A DNA stretch of 64,000 nt from contig CAYRDC010000001.1 of NCBI GenBank assembly GCA_964422925.1, positions 1 to 64,000 of the forward strand, given 5' to 3'. Position numbers and translations under genes: made by a program. This DNA comes from CAYRDC01 sp964422925. Its GTDB lineage: Bacteria; Bacteroidota; Bacteroidia; Chitinophagales; S012-47. Below, piece after piece: positions 25,348-33,717 of the stretch (within the stretch, counting starts at the first letter, position 1; each line of letters starts with the position of its first letter). Below the pieces are notes generated by a model, which did not search any database, was not told where the DNA came from, and saw nothing but the letters and a program-made list of their open reading frames with translations.

Positions 25348-26109
25348 GTGCTGCCTGTGGCGGAAAAGATCCGTGCATATTTTGCTTCTGATTTTCACCT
25401 GGGACTTTTGGGTCCGGAAGAGAGCAGAATGCGTGAAAAACGCATTGTCCGCTGGCTGGACCAGATTATGGCCGATGCTACAGTTATTTACCTCCTGGGC
25501 GATGTGTTCGACTTCTGGTTTGAATACAAACGGGCCATTCCCAAAGGCTTTACGCGCTTGCTGGGCAAACTGGCCGAAATCACTGATGCCGGTATCCCGG
25601 TTCATTTCTTCAGCGGAAATCACGATATGTGGCTGCGGGATTATTTCAGCAGGGAACTCGGCATGAAAGTATATCATGATCCCGTGATGCATCAAATCGG
25701 CACCCGGCAGTTTTACATTGCCCACGGGGATGGGCTTGGCCCGGGGGATACTGGGTATAAAATGCTGAAAAAACTTTTCAGAAACCGCCTGGCCCGCTGG
25801 GGATTTCGCTGGTTACACCCGGATATAGGCATTGCCCTGGCACATCGCTGGTCTGGCAGCAGCCGGGAATCAGAGGAGCAAATCGCGGAATCATTCCGGG
25901 GCCCGGAGAAGGAACGTTTATACCATTACTGCCTGGAAGTGCTGAAATCACACCAAATTGACTATTTTGTGTTCGGGCACCGGCATATTCCCATAAATGC
26001 CGAACTTCCCAACGGTAGCCGTTTGATTAATCTGGGCGATTGGATCACGCACAATACCTATGGGGTTTTTGACGGTGAGCAAATGGAAATACACACTTTT
26101 AATCATTAG
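25348..26109 (+). CDS. UDP-2,3-diacylglucosamine diphosphatase-like (LpxH family)
   Basis: 253 residues from GTG 25348. A calcineurin-like metallophosphoesterase. Metal ligands are D15 and H17 (SDFHLG), D52 (LLGDVFD), N91 and H92 (GNHD), H126 (IAHGDG), and the GHRH motif near residue 229. The WFEYKRA segment and the overall layout fit LpxH, which releases UMP from UDP-diacylglucosamine in lipid A synthesis. Bacteroidota also carry paralogues of this fold, so the substrate is likely but not certain. The next gene starts inside its last codons. Confidence 0.85.
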   Translation: MLPVAEKIRAYFASDFHLGLLGPEESRMREKRIVRWLDQIMADATVIYLLGDVFDFWFEYKRAIPKGFTRLLGKLAEITDAGIPVHFFSGNHDMWLRDYFSRELGMKVYHDPVMHQIGTRQFYIAHGDGLGPGDTGYKMLKKLFRNRLARWGFRWLHPDIGIALAHRWSGSSRESEEQIAESFRGPEKERLYHYCLEVLKSHQIDYFVFGHRHIPINAELPNGSRLINLGDWITHNTYGVFDGEQMEIHTFNH

Positions 26110-26896
26110 TCTTTGGGCTTTGCCATCGGTTTGCCTGGCGCAGGTTGAACTGGAAGCAAGCCAAACCGTTAACATCCGGGGAGTCCTGATGGAAACCGAC
26201 CGGCTGGGTAATCTGTACCTGCGACAAGACCAAACTACCATTGCAAAGTTGAATCCGGAAAGCCAGGAGTTGTGGACCTACAGCACCAACACGCTGGGAA
26301 TACCTATGTCAGTTGATGCTTCCAATCCCCTGGAAGTGATGATTTTTTATCGCGATTTTAACCGGGTGGTGGTTTTGGACAACCTGATGTCGCCCATCGG
26401 CACCATAAACCTGGAAAGTTCCGGGATAACAGATGCTTCAGCTATTGCCCGGGCCGATGATAAAACGATTTGGGTTTATGACAGGAGCCTGGCCAGGCTT
26501 ATCAATATAGACCGGCAAGCCAACATCTTATCAGAGAGCCTGGACCTGACAACCCTTGGGCTGAATCCGGAACCAGTTCAGATGTGGCAGGAATCCGGGC
26601 AGGTCTATGTGTGGGATAGCACATCGGGTTTGATGATATTCGACCGTTACGCCCGGTATCTAAAAACCATTCCCCTGCCGGGAGCCGAAGCAGTTACCAG
26701 TTCCGGCAATCAGATATTCTGGACCCGGAACGATTCTTTGTTTGTTATGAACCTGCTTACCTTTCAGCGTACCGAGCAGGCCCTGCCCGTATCCATGTCC
26801 GGAGCAAGCATACTGCTTCGCAGCAACCGACTTACTGCCAAATCAGGGAAAACCATCTACCGTTATACTATCTCGATTGAACCCCCCGAGCGGTAA
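26060..26896 (+). CDS. secreted propeller-like protein, unknown function
   Basis: 278 residues from ATG 26060; a GTG at 26075 gives a shorter n-region and is equally plausible. A signal peptide ends at about VCLAQ (residue 28). The rest alternates short beta-strands and turns (LGNLYLRQDQ, KTIWVYDRSLARL, GQVYVWDSTSGLMIFDRY), consistent with a beta-propeller. There is no sorting domain, so it is probably periplasmic. It overlaps the LpxH-like gene by 35-50 bp, implying coupled translation. I recognise no named family. Confidence 0.7.
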   Translation: MGFLTVSKWKYTLLIISLWALPSVCLAQVELEASQTVNIRGVLMETDRLGNLYLRQDQTTIAKLNPESQELWTYSTNTLGIPMSVDASNPLEVMIFYRDFNRVVVLDNLMSPIGTINLESSGITDASAIARADDKTIWVYDRSLARLINIDRQANILSESLDLTTLGLNPEPVQMWQESGQVYVWDSTSGLMIFDRYARYLKTIPLPGAEAVTSSGNQIFWTRNDSLFVMNLLTFQRTEQALPVSMSGASILLRSNRLTAKSGKTIYRYTISIEPPER

Positions 26897-26902
26897 TTTA
26901 CC

Positions 26903-26910
26903 TAAATTTG
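26903..26910 (+). promoter_or_regulatory. possible -7 box for prfA
   Basis: TAAATTTG, a full match to TAnnTTTG, 33 bp before the prfA ATG and just after the stop of the preceding gene. The nearest TTG-like -33 element (about 26877) is slightly too far away, so this rests on the -7 box alone. Confidence 0.4.
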
Positions 26911-26943
26911 CCTGTCCGGGACCCTAGTTATTAAACCCATTGC

Positions 26944-28023
26944 ATGCTGCAGAAATTGGAAGAAATAAAAAAACGCTGGGAGGAAATCGCCCGTAAGCTT
27001 ACTGACCCCGGGATCATCAGCAAGCAGGATGAATACTCTCGCCTGGGCAAGGAATATAAGAAGCTGAAAAAAATTGTAGATGTTTACGAAGCCTATAAGA
27101 ACGTAATCAGCAACCTGCAGCATAACCGCGAAATGCTCAAAACTGAAAAGGATGACGAGTTCCGGGAGCTTATCAAATCGGAAATAGAAAGCCTGGCCCG
27201 GGATAAAGAGGAACTGGAAGAGCGCATTAAAACCCTGCTGATCCCCCGCGATCCGGAAGATGATAAAAACGCCATCCTGGAAATCCGTGCCGGTACCGGA
27301 GGCGATGAAGCCAGCATTTTTGCCGGTGACCTCTTCAAAATGTACATGCGCTATTGCGAACAGAAAAAATGGAAAACCGAGATTCTCAGCGAAAACCCGG
27401 GGACGGTGGACGGCTATAAAGAAATCATTGTCAGCATCCAGGGGGATGAAGTGTACGGAGAGTTGAAATACGAATCCGGGGTTCACCGGGTGCAGCGTGT
27501 GCCCCGCACCGAAACCCAGGGAAGGGTTCATACCTCCGCGGCCACCGTGGCTGTGCTTCCGGAAGCCGATGAAGTGGATGTGGAGCTCAAACCTGATGAT
27601 ATCCGCAGGGACACCTACCGGGCTTCCGGGGCAGGCGGACAGCATGTGAACAAAACCGAATCAGCCGTGCGCCTGACGCACATTCCCACCGGCATTGTGG
27701 TGGAATGCCAGGAAGGTCGAAGCCAATTAAAAAACTATGAAATCGCCCTGAAGATGCTCAGGACAAAGCTTTTTGAAAAAAAGCTGAAAGAGCAGCACGA
27801 CAAAATCGCCCACCAGCGCAAAACCCTCGTCTCCACCGGGGACCGCTCCGCCAAAATCCGAACTTACAACTTCCCCCAGGGCCGCGTAACCGATCACCGC
27901 ATTAACCTTACCCTCTACAACCTGGATTCTATCATGCAGGGGAATATCCAGGAAATAATCGATACCCTGAAAATGGCAGAAAATGCCGAAAAGCTGAAAG
28001 CCGGGCAAACAGACAACCATTAA
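26944..28023 (+). CDS. prfA: peptide chain release factor 1
   Basis: 359 residues. It reads UAA and UAG stop codons and triggers peptide release. The GGQ motif is at 231-233 (SGAGGQHVNKTESAV). The codon-reading tripeptide is P187-R188-T189 (VPRTETQGR), matching the PxT form of RF1 and not the SPF of RF2. There is no frameshift. The N-terminal coiled domain (1-100) is complete. A possible promoter lies in the 47-bp gap upstream. Confidence 0.96.
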   Translation: MLQKLEEIKKRWEEIARKLTDPGIISKQDEYSRLGKEYKKLKKIVDVYEAYKNVISNLQHNREMLKTEKDDEFRELIKSEIESLARDKEELEERIKTLLIPRDPEDDKNAILEIRAGTGGDEASIFAGDLFKMYMRYCEQKKWKTEILSENPGTVDGYKEIIVSIQGDEVYGELKYESGVHRVQRVPRTETQGRVHTSAATVAVLPEADEVDVELKPDDIRRDTYRASGAGGQHVNKTESAVRLTHIPTGIVVECQEGRSQLKNYEIALKMLRTKLFEKKLKEQHDKIAHQRKTLVSTGDRSAKIRTYNFPQGRVTDHRINLTLYNLDSIMQGNIQEIIDTLKMAENAEKLKAGQTDNH

Positions 28024-28082
28024 ACCTTCTTTTTGGGGACGGGTCTATATTTCTGTACTTGCTAACCCAAAACCCCAAAGTG

Positions 28083-28391
28083 ATGAAGAAGATTTTGCTT
28101 ATTGTATTCGTGTTTGCAATGAACCTGTGGATTTTGCCGGATTTGCAGGCCCAGGTAATTGTTAAAGTAAGGCCCCGGAAACCCGATGTGGTTATCGTGA
28201 AAACTCCTGCTCCGGGTGCCAATTATATATGGATCGAAGGGCATTGGAAATGGAGCAGGCGGCAGCACCAATATGTTTGGGTTAACGGGCATTGGGAAAA
28301 ACGGAGGCACCATAAGGTCTGGGTTCCGGGCCACTGGGCAGTCGTTCCCGGTGGATACCGCTGGGTTCCCGGTCACTGGAGAAGGATATAA
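28083..28391 (+). CDS. small secreted WxxGHW-repeat protein
   Basis: 102 residues from ATG 28083, the start that yields a signal peptide (cut near LQAQ, residue 24). The mature part is about 80 residues, strongly basic and aromatic, with four copies of a WxxGHW unit: YIWIEGHW, YVWVNGHW, KVWVPGHW and YRWVPGHW. Proteins with YXWGXW-type repeats occur widely in Gram-negative bacteria, and their role is not established. Spacing between copies is about 16-20 residues. A terminator follows at 28429. Confidence 0.8.
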   Translation: MKKILLIVFVFAMNLWILPDLQAQVIVKVRPRKPDVVIVKTPAPGANYIWIEGHWKWSRRQHQYVWVNGHWEKRRHHKVWVPGHWAVVPGGYRWVPGHWRRI

Positions 28392-28428
28392 TGGTTCTCA
28401 TGAACTCTATATAAATTCCGTTTTAAGG

Positions 28429-28462
28429 AAAGGGCGGCCACACGGCTGCCCTTTCTGTTTTC
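28429..28462 (+). terminator. intrinsic terminator
   Basis: An 11-bp stem, aaagggcggcc (28429-28439) with ggctgcccttt (28444-28454) including one G-U pair, closes the 4-base loop acac and is followed by ctgtttt. It ends the transcript of the WxxGHW gene and separates it from murF-alr. Confidence 0.75.
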
Positions 28463-28531
28463 GGCAAGGCAAGCCACGGCCGAAGGATTGTGTGGCAATA
28501 TTGATAAATTTATCCCCAGCAACAATAATTC

Positions 28532-31027
28532 TTGCCGGCTTTGCCATACACAATCAGCGAAATAGCAAAAATCATTGACAGCGATCACCCGCTGGCCGAC
28601 CCCGGACAGGTCATCGATACCCTTGCCATTGATAGCAGGCGGCTTATCCGCGAAAAAGGCGTCCTGTTTATTGCCCTAAAAGGTGCTCAGCATGACGGGC
28701 ATGCATTTGTTCCGGAACTGGCCCGCCAGGGTATCAGTAATTTTCTGATAACCCGGTTGCCGGATGAACCCCTGGGAGAAGTAAATTATTTAGTCGTGTC
28801 CGACACACTGGCCGCTTTGCAGCAACTGGCGGCCTACCACCGCCAGCAATTCGGTTACCCGGTGGTGGCGGTAACCGGAAGCAACGGGAAAACCACCGTC
28901 AAAGAATGGATCGTGCAAATGCTGGCCGGTCTGAAACCAGTCGTGTCCAGCCCGAAAAGTTACAACTCCCAGGTCGGTGTACCCCTCTCCGTATGGGCAA
29001 TGGATCAACGCCACCAGGTGGCAGTATTTGAAGCAGGCATTTCACAGCCCGGAGAAATGGAAAAGCTGGAGAAAATCCTTCAGCCGGATATCGGCATCAT
29101 CACCAACCTCGGCCCGGCCCACGATGAAGGGTTCAATTCGTCCGGGGAAAAGCTTCAGGAAAAACTCAAGCTGTTTACCCGTTCGCGCATTTTGATCTAT
29201 TGTGCGGATGATCCGGTGCTGAGAAGCGGGATCTGCGAATTAAAATCCAGGAACCCTTCCCTGGAGCTGTTTTCGTGGTCGGTAAAAAGCAGCCTGGTTA
29301 CTTTGCCGGTGGAAATAAAGCCCCTGCCCGGGGAAACCTACGCGCATTTCCGGTGGCATGAAAAAGATTACAGCATCATGCTGCCCTTCACGGAACAGGC
29401 CATGGTTTCCAACGCCCTTCAGGTTTTGTCTGTTTTGCTGGCACTGGATATACCTCCGGACCGGTTTGTACATCGTTTCAGGGAGTTGCGCACCCTTCCC
29501 CTGCGGCTCGAGTTAAAGAAAACCCCGGACAATTCCCTGCTCATATACGATTGCTATAATTCGGACCTGCAAAGCCTGAGGCTGGCCCTGGAATTCATGC
29601 ACCAGCAGGCAGGAAGCCTCGACCGTACGGTAATACTTTCAGACATGCTGCAAACCGGGCGGGACAGAAAAGAGCTGTATAAACAGGTTGCCGGGCTGCT
29701 GGAACAATTCCGCGTGAGCCGGTTGATCGGGGTGGGACCGGAAATCAGCAGTGAAAGGTCTGCATTTGCATTTGTAAAAGATGAGAAGAAACAGTTTTTC
29801 CCGGATACGGAAGCCCTGATGAAGGCTCTCCCCGAACTGGAATTCCAGAATGAATGCATCCTGCTGAAAGGCGCCAGAGCCTACGCGTTTGAAAAGCTGG
29901 GGAAAAAGCTTGAACAGAAAACGCACACTACCGTCCTGGAAATAAACCTGAATGCTTTGGTAAATAACCTGTCAGTTTACCGCAGGCAGCTTCGGCCGGG
30001 CACCCGGCTGATGGTCATGGTCAAGGCCGCGTCTTACGGCAGTGGAATTGACGAAATTGCCCGCACACTCCAGTACCACCAGGTGGATTATTACGGAGTG
30101 GCCTATGCCGATGAAGGGATTTTACTGCGGAAAGCGGGCGTCAGTGCTCCGGTTTTTGTCATGAACGCCACCGCAGCAGATTTCGACAACCTCATTAGCT
30201 GGAACATGGAGCCTGAAATCTATTCCCTCCAGCAGCTAAACGATTTTACCAGCCTGTTGAAGGAAAGAGGCCGCCAGGGCAGGCTGCGTGTTCACCTCAA
30301 GCTCAACACCGGCATGAACCGGTTGGGGTTGGACAAAAACCAGGTTGTTGAAGCTATAAATCGCATTCTTGGCCAGCCGGCTCTGGAAGTAGTGGGCGTA
30401 CTTACCCACATGGCCGCCAGCGAAGATCCCTCTCAGGATGATTTTACCCGCAAACAGGTGCAACTGTTTGTAGATTCATCGGAAAAGATAACCCGCCTCT
30501 TGCAAACGCAGCCCCTGCGCCATGTGTTGAATTCAGGAGGGATTGCCCGGTTCCCGGAATGGCAGTTTGATATGGTGCGTCTGGGAATTGGTCTATATGG
30601 ATATGATCCGTCAGGGGTTCTGCAAAAACAGTTGCAGCCTTTGTTTACCCTGAAAACGCGCATTGCCCAGATCCGAAACCTCAGACCCGGAGACTCAGTA
30701 GGCTATTCACGGGCTTTCCAGGCGGAAAAACCGGTGCGCATGGCAGTCATCGGCCTGGGATATGCCGATGGAATCCCACGAAGCCTGAGCCAGGGAAAAG
30801 GTAAAGTTTGGATCAACGGTAAATTATGCCCTGTTATCGGCAACGTTTGCATGGATATGACCATGATTGACATCAGCCGCGCTAACGAGGCAAAGGAAGG
30901 AGACGAAGTGATTATTTTCGGCCGGGAACTACCTGTAGAACAGGTTGCCCGCTGGGCCGGAACCATTCCTTATGAAATCCTGTCATCCCTCAGCCAGCGT
31001 ATCCGCAGGGTTTACTTTGAAGATTAA
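28532..31027 (+). CDS. bifunctional MurF ligase / alanine racemase
   Basis: 831 residues joining two steps of cell-wall precursor synthesis. The N-terminal half (1 to about 455) is UDP-N-acetylmuramoyl-tripeptide--D-Ala-D-Ala ligase, with P-loop GSNGKTT (116-122) and NLGPAHDEGF (about 192-201). The C-terminal half (about 465-831) is alanine racemase, with pyridoxal-phosphate lysine K498 (MVKAASYGSG), GYSRAF, and VCMDMTMID near the second catalytic region. It thus makes D-Ala and adds D-Ala-D-Ala in one chain. This fusion is known across Bacteroidota. The start is TTG at 28532 or TTG three codons later (28541). A 12-bp palindrome GATAAATTTATC lies at 28503-28514. Confidence 0.93.
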   Translation: MPALPYTISEIAKIIDSDHPLADPGQVIDTLAIDSRRLIREKGVLFIALKGAQHDGHAFVPELARQGISNFLITRLPDEPLGEVNYLVVSDTLAALQQLAAYHRQQFGYPVVAVTGSNGKTTVKEWIVQMLAGLKPVVSSPKSYNSQVGVPLSVWAMDQRHQVAVFEAGISQPGEMEKLEKILQPDIGIITNLGPAHDEGFNSSGEKLQEKLKLFTRSRILIYCADDPVLRSGICELKSRNPSLELFSWSVKSSLVTLPVEIKPLPGETYAHFRWHEKDYSIMLPFTEQAMVSNALQVLSVLLALDIPPDRFVHRFRELRTLPLRLELKKTPDNSLLIYDCYNSDLQSLRLALEFMHQQAGSLDRTVILSDMLQTGRDRKELYKQVAGLLEQFRVSRLIGVGPEISSERSAFAFVKDEKKQFFPDTEALMKALPELEFQNECILLKGARAYAFEKLGKKLEQKTHTTVLEINLNALVNNLSVYRRQLRPGTRLMVMVKAASYGSGIDEIARTLQYHQVDYYGVAYADEGILLRKAGVSAPVFVMNATAADFDNLISWNMEPEIYSLQQLNDFTSLLKERGRQGRLRVHLKLNTGMNRLGLDKNQVVEAINRILGQPALEVVGVLTHMAASEDPSQDDFTRKQVQLFVDSSEKITRLLQTQPLRHVLNSGGIARFPEWQFDMVRLGIGLYGYDPSGVLQKQLQPLFTLKTRIAQIRNLRPGDSVGYSRAFQAEKPVRMAVIGLGYADGIPRSLSQGKGKVWINGKLCPVIGNVCMDMTMIDISRANEAKEGDEVIIFGRELPVEQVARWAGTIPYEILSSLSQRIRRVYFED

Positions 31028-31468
31028 TCAGAACTTAAAGAATTCACGCTGGGTACCACCCTTTTGGCCGGTTTTGGATTCAGCCGAAAGGAATAACTGG
31101 TCTTTAGTCAGCTTCACAATCAACCACCTTTTAATGTCCTGCGGTAAACTCCATGGCGCATTGGTGGCTTTTACATTTTCAAAGTACAGGTAATGATTGT
31201 CAATCCGGTTTACAATAGTATATGGGATGGAAGTAGTGGTCGAGCTGTCTGACAGCAGGAAAACCAGCGGCACATCATTGACCGTAATGGAAAGTTGCCC
31301 GTCAGAGAAATTCCATTTCTCATTATAACCGGGTTCCACCGGCATGCGGGTCCATACTCCTTCAATATCTTTATTCACGTTTTGCCATACGGTGGTATGA
31401 CAAGCCACACCCAAAATGCTTACAAGCATTAAAAGCGTAAAAATGTGTTTCAGTTTCAGGGGTTTCAT
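31028..31468 (-). CDS. small lipoprotein of unknown function
   Basis: 146 residues from the ATG at 31468, which gives a lipoprotein signal (LVSILGVAC, lipid on C23). The mature part seems to be a small beta-rich domain (EGVWTRMPVEPGYNEKW, LYFENVKATNAPW), similar in feel to lipocalin-like proteins, but I cannot name a family. It is the last gene of a minus-strand run and is convergent with murF-alr, with adjacent stop codons. It starts 13 bp after the DUF4286 stop. Confidence 0.7.
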   Translation of the reverse strand: MKPLKLKHIFTLLMLVSILGVACHTTVWQNVNKDIEGVWTRMPVEPGYNEKWNFSDGQLSITVNDVPLVFLLSDSSTTTSIPYTIVNRIDNHYLYFENVKATNAPWSLPQDIKRWLIVKLTKDQLFLSAESKTGQKGGTQREFFKF

Positions 31469-31481
31469 ATTAGTGTCCGTT

Positions 31482-31784
31482 TTAAATTTCTTCCATAAAA
31501 GTCCGTAACGAGGCAAATTTACCTGCGTACCTGCCGGAATGTTTCTTTTGCAACAGCCTGGCATAATGTTTCAGGTATTCTTCAAAATCTTTCATGCTTC
31601 GAAGCCGGTATTGGATGGTATAAGTGAAGCCATCCGTACCATCCTGCTCAAGCAGCCTTGCCATGCGATAGTCCAGGAAACAACCGGTGGCCATTACTTC
31701 AGGGATATGGACTTCTTTCATCCACTTCAGCCAATCCGGTTGTGATTCCCTGTCAATTTTTACTGTTACGTTATATATGATCAT
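31482..31784 (-). CDS. DUF4286 family protein
   Basis: 100 residues with the pattern MIIYNVTVKID then WLKWMKEVHIPEVMATG and YTIQYR, matching the small cytoplasmic DUF4286 family of Bacteroidota. The fold is probably a dimeric alpha-beta barrel of ferredoxin type. The function is unknown. Its ATG overlaps the stop of the upstream TPR gene by 4 bp, so the two are translationally coupled. Confidence 0.8.
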   Translation of the reverse strand: MIIYNVTVKIDRESQPDWLKWMKEVHIPEVMATGCFLDYRMARLLEQDGTDGFTYTIQYRLRSMKDFEEYLKHYARLLQKKHSGRYAGKFASLRTFMEEI

Positions 31785-33610
31785 GGGGTTGCAGAATCCT
31801 CTGAATAATCTCCCCGGAGCTGCCGGTATCTTTTCCGGGCTTCAACCACATAAACACTGTCGGTATGTTCCAGAATGATTTTTTCATAGTAAGACATAGC
31901 CTTTCCCGGATTATCGAGCTGGTGCTCATACAAATCACCCAGCAGGAACAAGGCATCATCTTCCAAAAGGGTTTTTCCGGTTTCCAATACTTTTTCCAGG
32001 AACTGTACGGCCTCTTCCGGTCGGTGTTGTTTGAGCATGATACGGGCTTTCATAAACTGAATATCCTCCGTCAGGACATGGCCGGGATAATATTCCATGA
32101 TGGTATCCAGAAGGGCCATAGCTTCCCGGTCCCGGTTCTGAAATTCCATCAATTCCGCCCGGGCAAACATCCGCATAGGTATTTCAGTGGTGTCAAGCCC
32201 CAAATTGTCGGTAATGAAAACGGACAGTTCCAGGGCATCGTTGGCAATTAATTCGGAAGTGGCGGCTTTCAGGACATCCAACTGAGCCTGTGCCCATTCA
32301 AAATCTCCCCGGTAATAAGAAAGCCGCGCATTTTTATACCGCGCCAGTTCACCCAGCGGATCGTCCTTCATTTGCTTGTCTACCTGGGAATACAACAGGG
32401 TGGCTTCCCAGACATCTCCGCTCATTAGCCAGTAATCTCCCAGCTCCAGTTTGCAGGACGCCACAAACTGCTGGTCCAGACCAGGGGTATTTATCAATTC
32501 TTCCACCAGGGAGATGGCTTTCGGAAGATTGTGAAGATATACCGCTTCCAGCTGGGCTAGGTCCCGTTTCGTTTCGCGGGTCCGCTGGCCCCATGCCGCG
32601 TATTGATCCATAAATTCCAGGTAAGCAGTCTCCAGGGCCAATAAATCTTCCCGGGTAAAATCATAGGTATCCGTGATTTTCTGTTTGCGCGCCCGCAGTT
32701 CTCCTTCCCGCGCAGAAAACAGTAAGTCGGCATTCTGTTGCTTTCTCTGGATATACTCAAAAGCTTCAATAGCCAGGTCATATTGATGTTCCTGAATCAT
32801 GGCATTCGCAAACCGGTAAACCCGCTGGCCGCGCATCCCGTAACGCTTATCCAGGGCCTTCACCTGGCGGTATGCCCCCTGGAAATCACCGCGCAGCACC
32901 ATAACCCAAATAAGCATTTCAGTCATTACTTCATCATGTCTGGTGGTTTGCAACCTTTGATACAATTGCCGTTGCAATTCCTGCAGGTTCTTGTCATCGT
33001 CCAGTTCCTTTTGCAGCCAGTTTTTCACCCGCCCGATATAGGTAGGCTCAAACTCCAGATAGTCCAGATAGCTGGATATCATTTCCGGGATTCTGCCCAG
33101 GTTTTTATACAGGTTGGCCTTTTCAATGGCAAAGGGATAGTCCCGTATCATTGCCTGCCCCTTTTCATACACCTGGAGCGCATAATCATATTCCCGGTAC
33201 ATGGAAAAGGTATTGGCCACCCGTACGATCATGTTTTTGTCTGGAATCAATTTGTCCAATACGGATTCAAAGGACTGCCGACCTTCTTTTTCTTTCCCTT
33301 CCTGAAACTGAAGATATCCTTGATCAATCAGGTAAGTGAGGTTGTCAGGGTTTTTGCGGATTTGCTTTCTAACGAGTTTATCAAGCGTTTTATATTCCCG
33401 GAGGTTCAGCAAACAGTTAAAATAATACCGGTAGTAATAATCAGAGGATGGATTCTGGTCGAAAAGTTTCTCAAACAGAATGGCCGCCTTGTCAAATTCC
33501 CCGTTATTGTAGTATTGGACAGCCAGTATGCGGTCCTGCGCTGGCTGGGCCCTAGCCGGTAAGACACAAAGCGAAAAAGCAAGAAAAAAAGCAATTGTGA
33601 GAAAACGCAT
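31781..33610 (-). CDS. secreted tetratricopeptide-repeat protein
   Basis: 609 residues. A signal peptide (to PARAQ, about residue 21) is followed by an all-helical protein with many TPR-like units, for example YYNNGEFDKAAILFEKLF near the start and YYPGHVLTEDIQFMKARI with PEEAVQFLEKVLE near the end. It probably acts as a periplasmic or outer-membrane-associated scaffold. Partner proteins are not evident. The gene follows a strong terminator, so it seems to start its own transcript with DUF4286 and the small lipoprotein. Confidence 0.82.
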   Translation of the reverse strand: MRFLTIAFFLAFSLCVLPARAQPAQDRILAVQYYNNGEFDKAAILFEKLFDQNPSSDYYYRYYFNCLLNLREYKTLDKLVRKQIRKNPDNLTYLIDQGYLQFQEGKEKEGRQSFESVLDKLIPDKNMIVRVANTFSMYREYDYALQVYEKGQAMIRDYPFAIEKANLYKNLGRIPEMISSYLDYLEFEPTYIGRVKNWLQKELDDDKNLQELQRQLYQRLQTTRHDEVMTEMLIWVMVLRGDFQGAYRQVKALDKRYGMRGQRVYRFANAMIQEHQYDLAIEAFEYIQRKQQNADLLFSAREGELRARKQKITDTYDFTREDLLALETAYLEFMDQYAAWGQRTRETKRDLAQLEAVYLHNLPKAISLVEELINTPGLDQQFVASCKLELGDYWLMSGDVWEATLLYSQVDKQMKDDPLGELARYKNARLSYYRGDFEWAQAQLDVLKAATSELIANDALELSVFITDNLGLDTTEIPMRMFARAELMEFQNRDREAMALLDTIMEYYPGHVLTEDIQFMKARIMLKQHRPEEAVQFLEKVLETGKTLLEDDALFLLGDLYEHQLDNPGKAMSYYEKIILEHTDSVYVVEARKRYRQLRGDYSEDSATP

Positions 33611-33660
33611 ACGGAGTATATAACGAAAGGAGACTGTATTAAGTTTTTGGCAGTGTGCCT

Positions 33661-33697
33661 AAAAAAACAGGCCGCATCCCGTAAGGTCATGCGGCCT
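33661..33697 (-). terminator. intrinsic terminator behind tonB
   Basis: On the minus strand AGGCCGCAT (33697-33689) pairs fully with ATGCGGCCT (33677-33669) around an 11-base loop and is followed by G and seven T (33667-33661). It ends the sprA-gcvH-vanZ-tonB transcript and separates it from the TPR gene. Confidence 0.85.
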
Positions 33698-33717
33698 AGT
33701 TCTATGGTTGAAAATGG

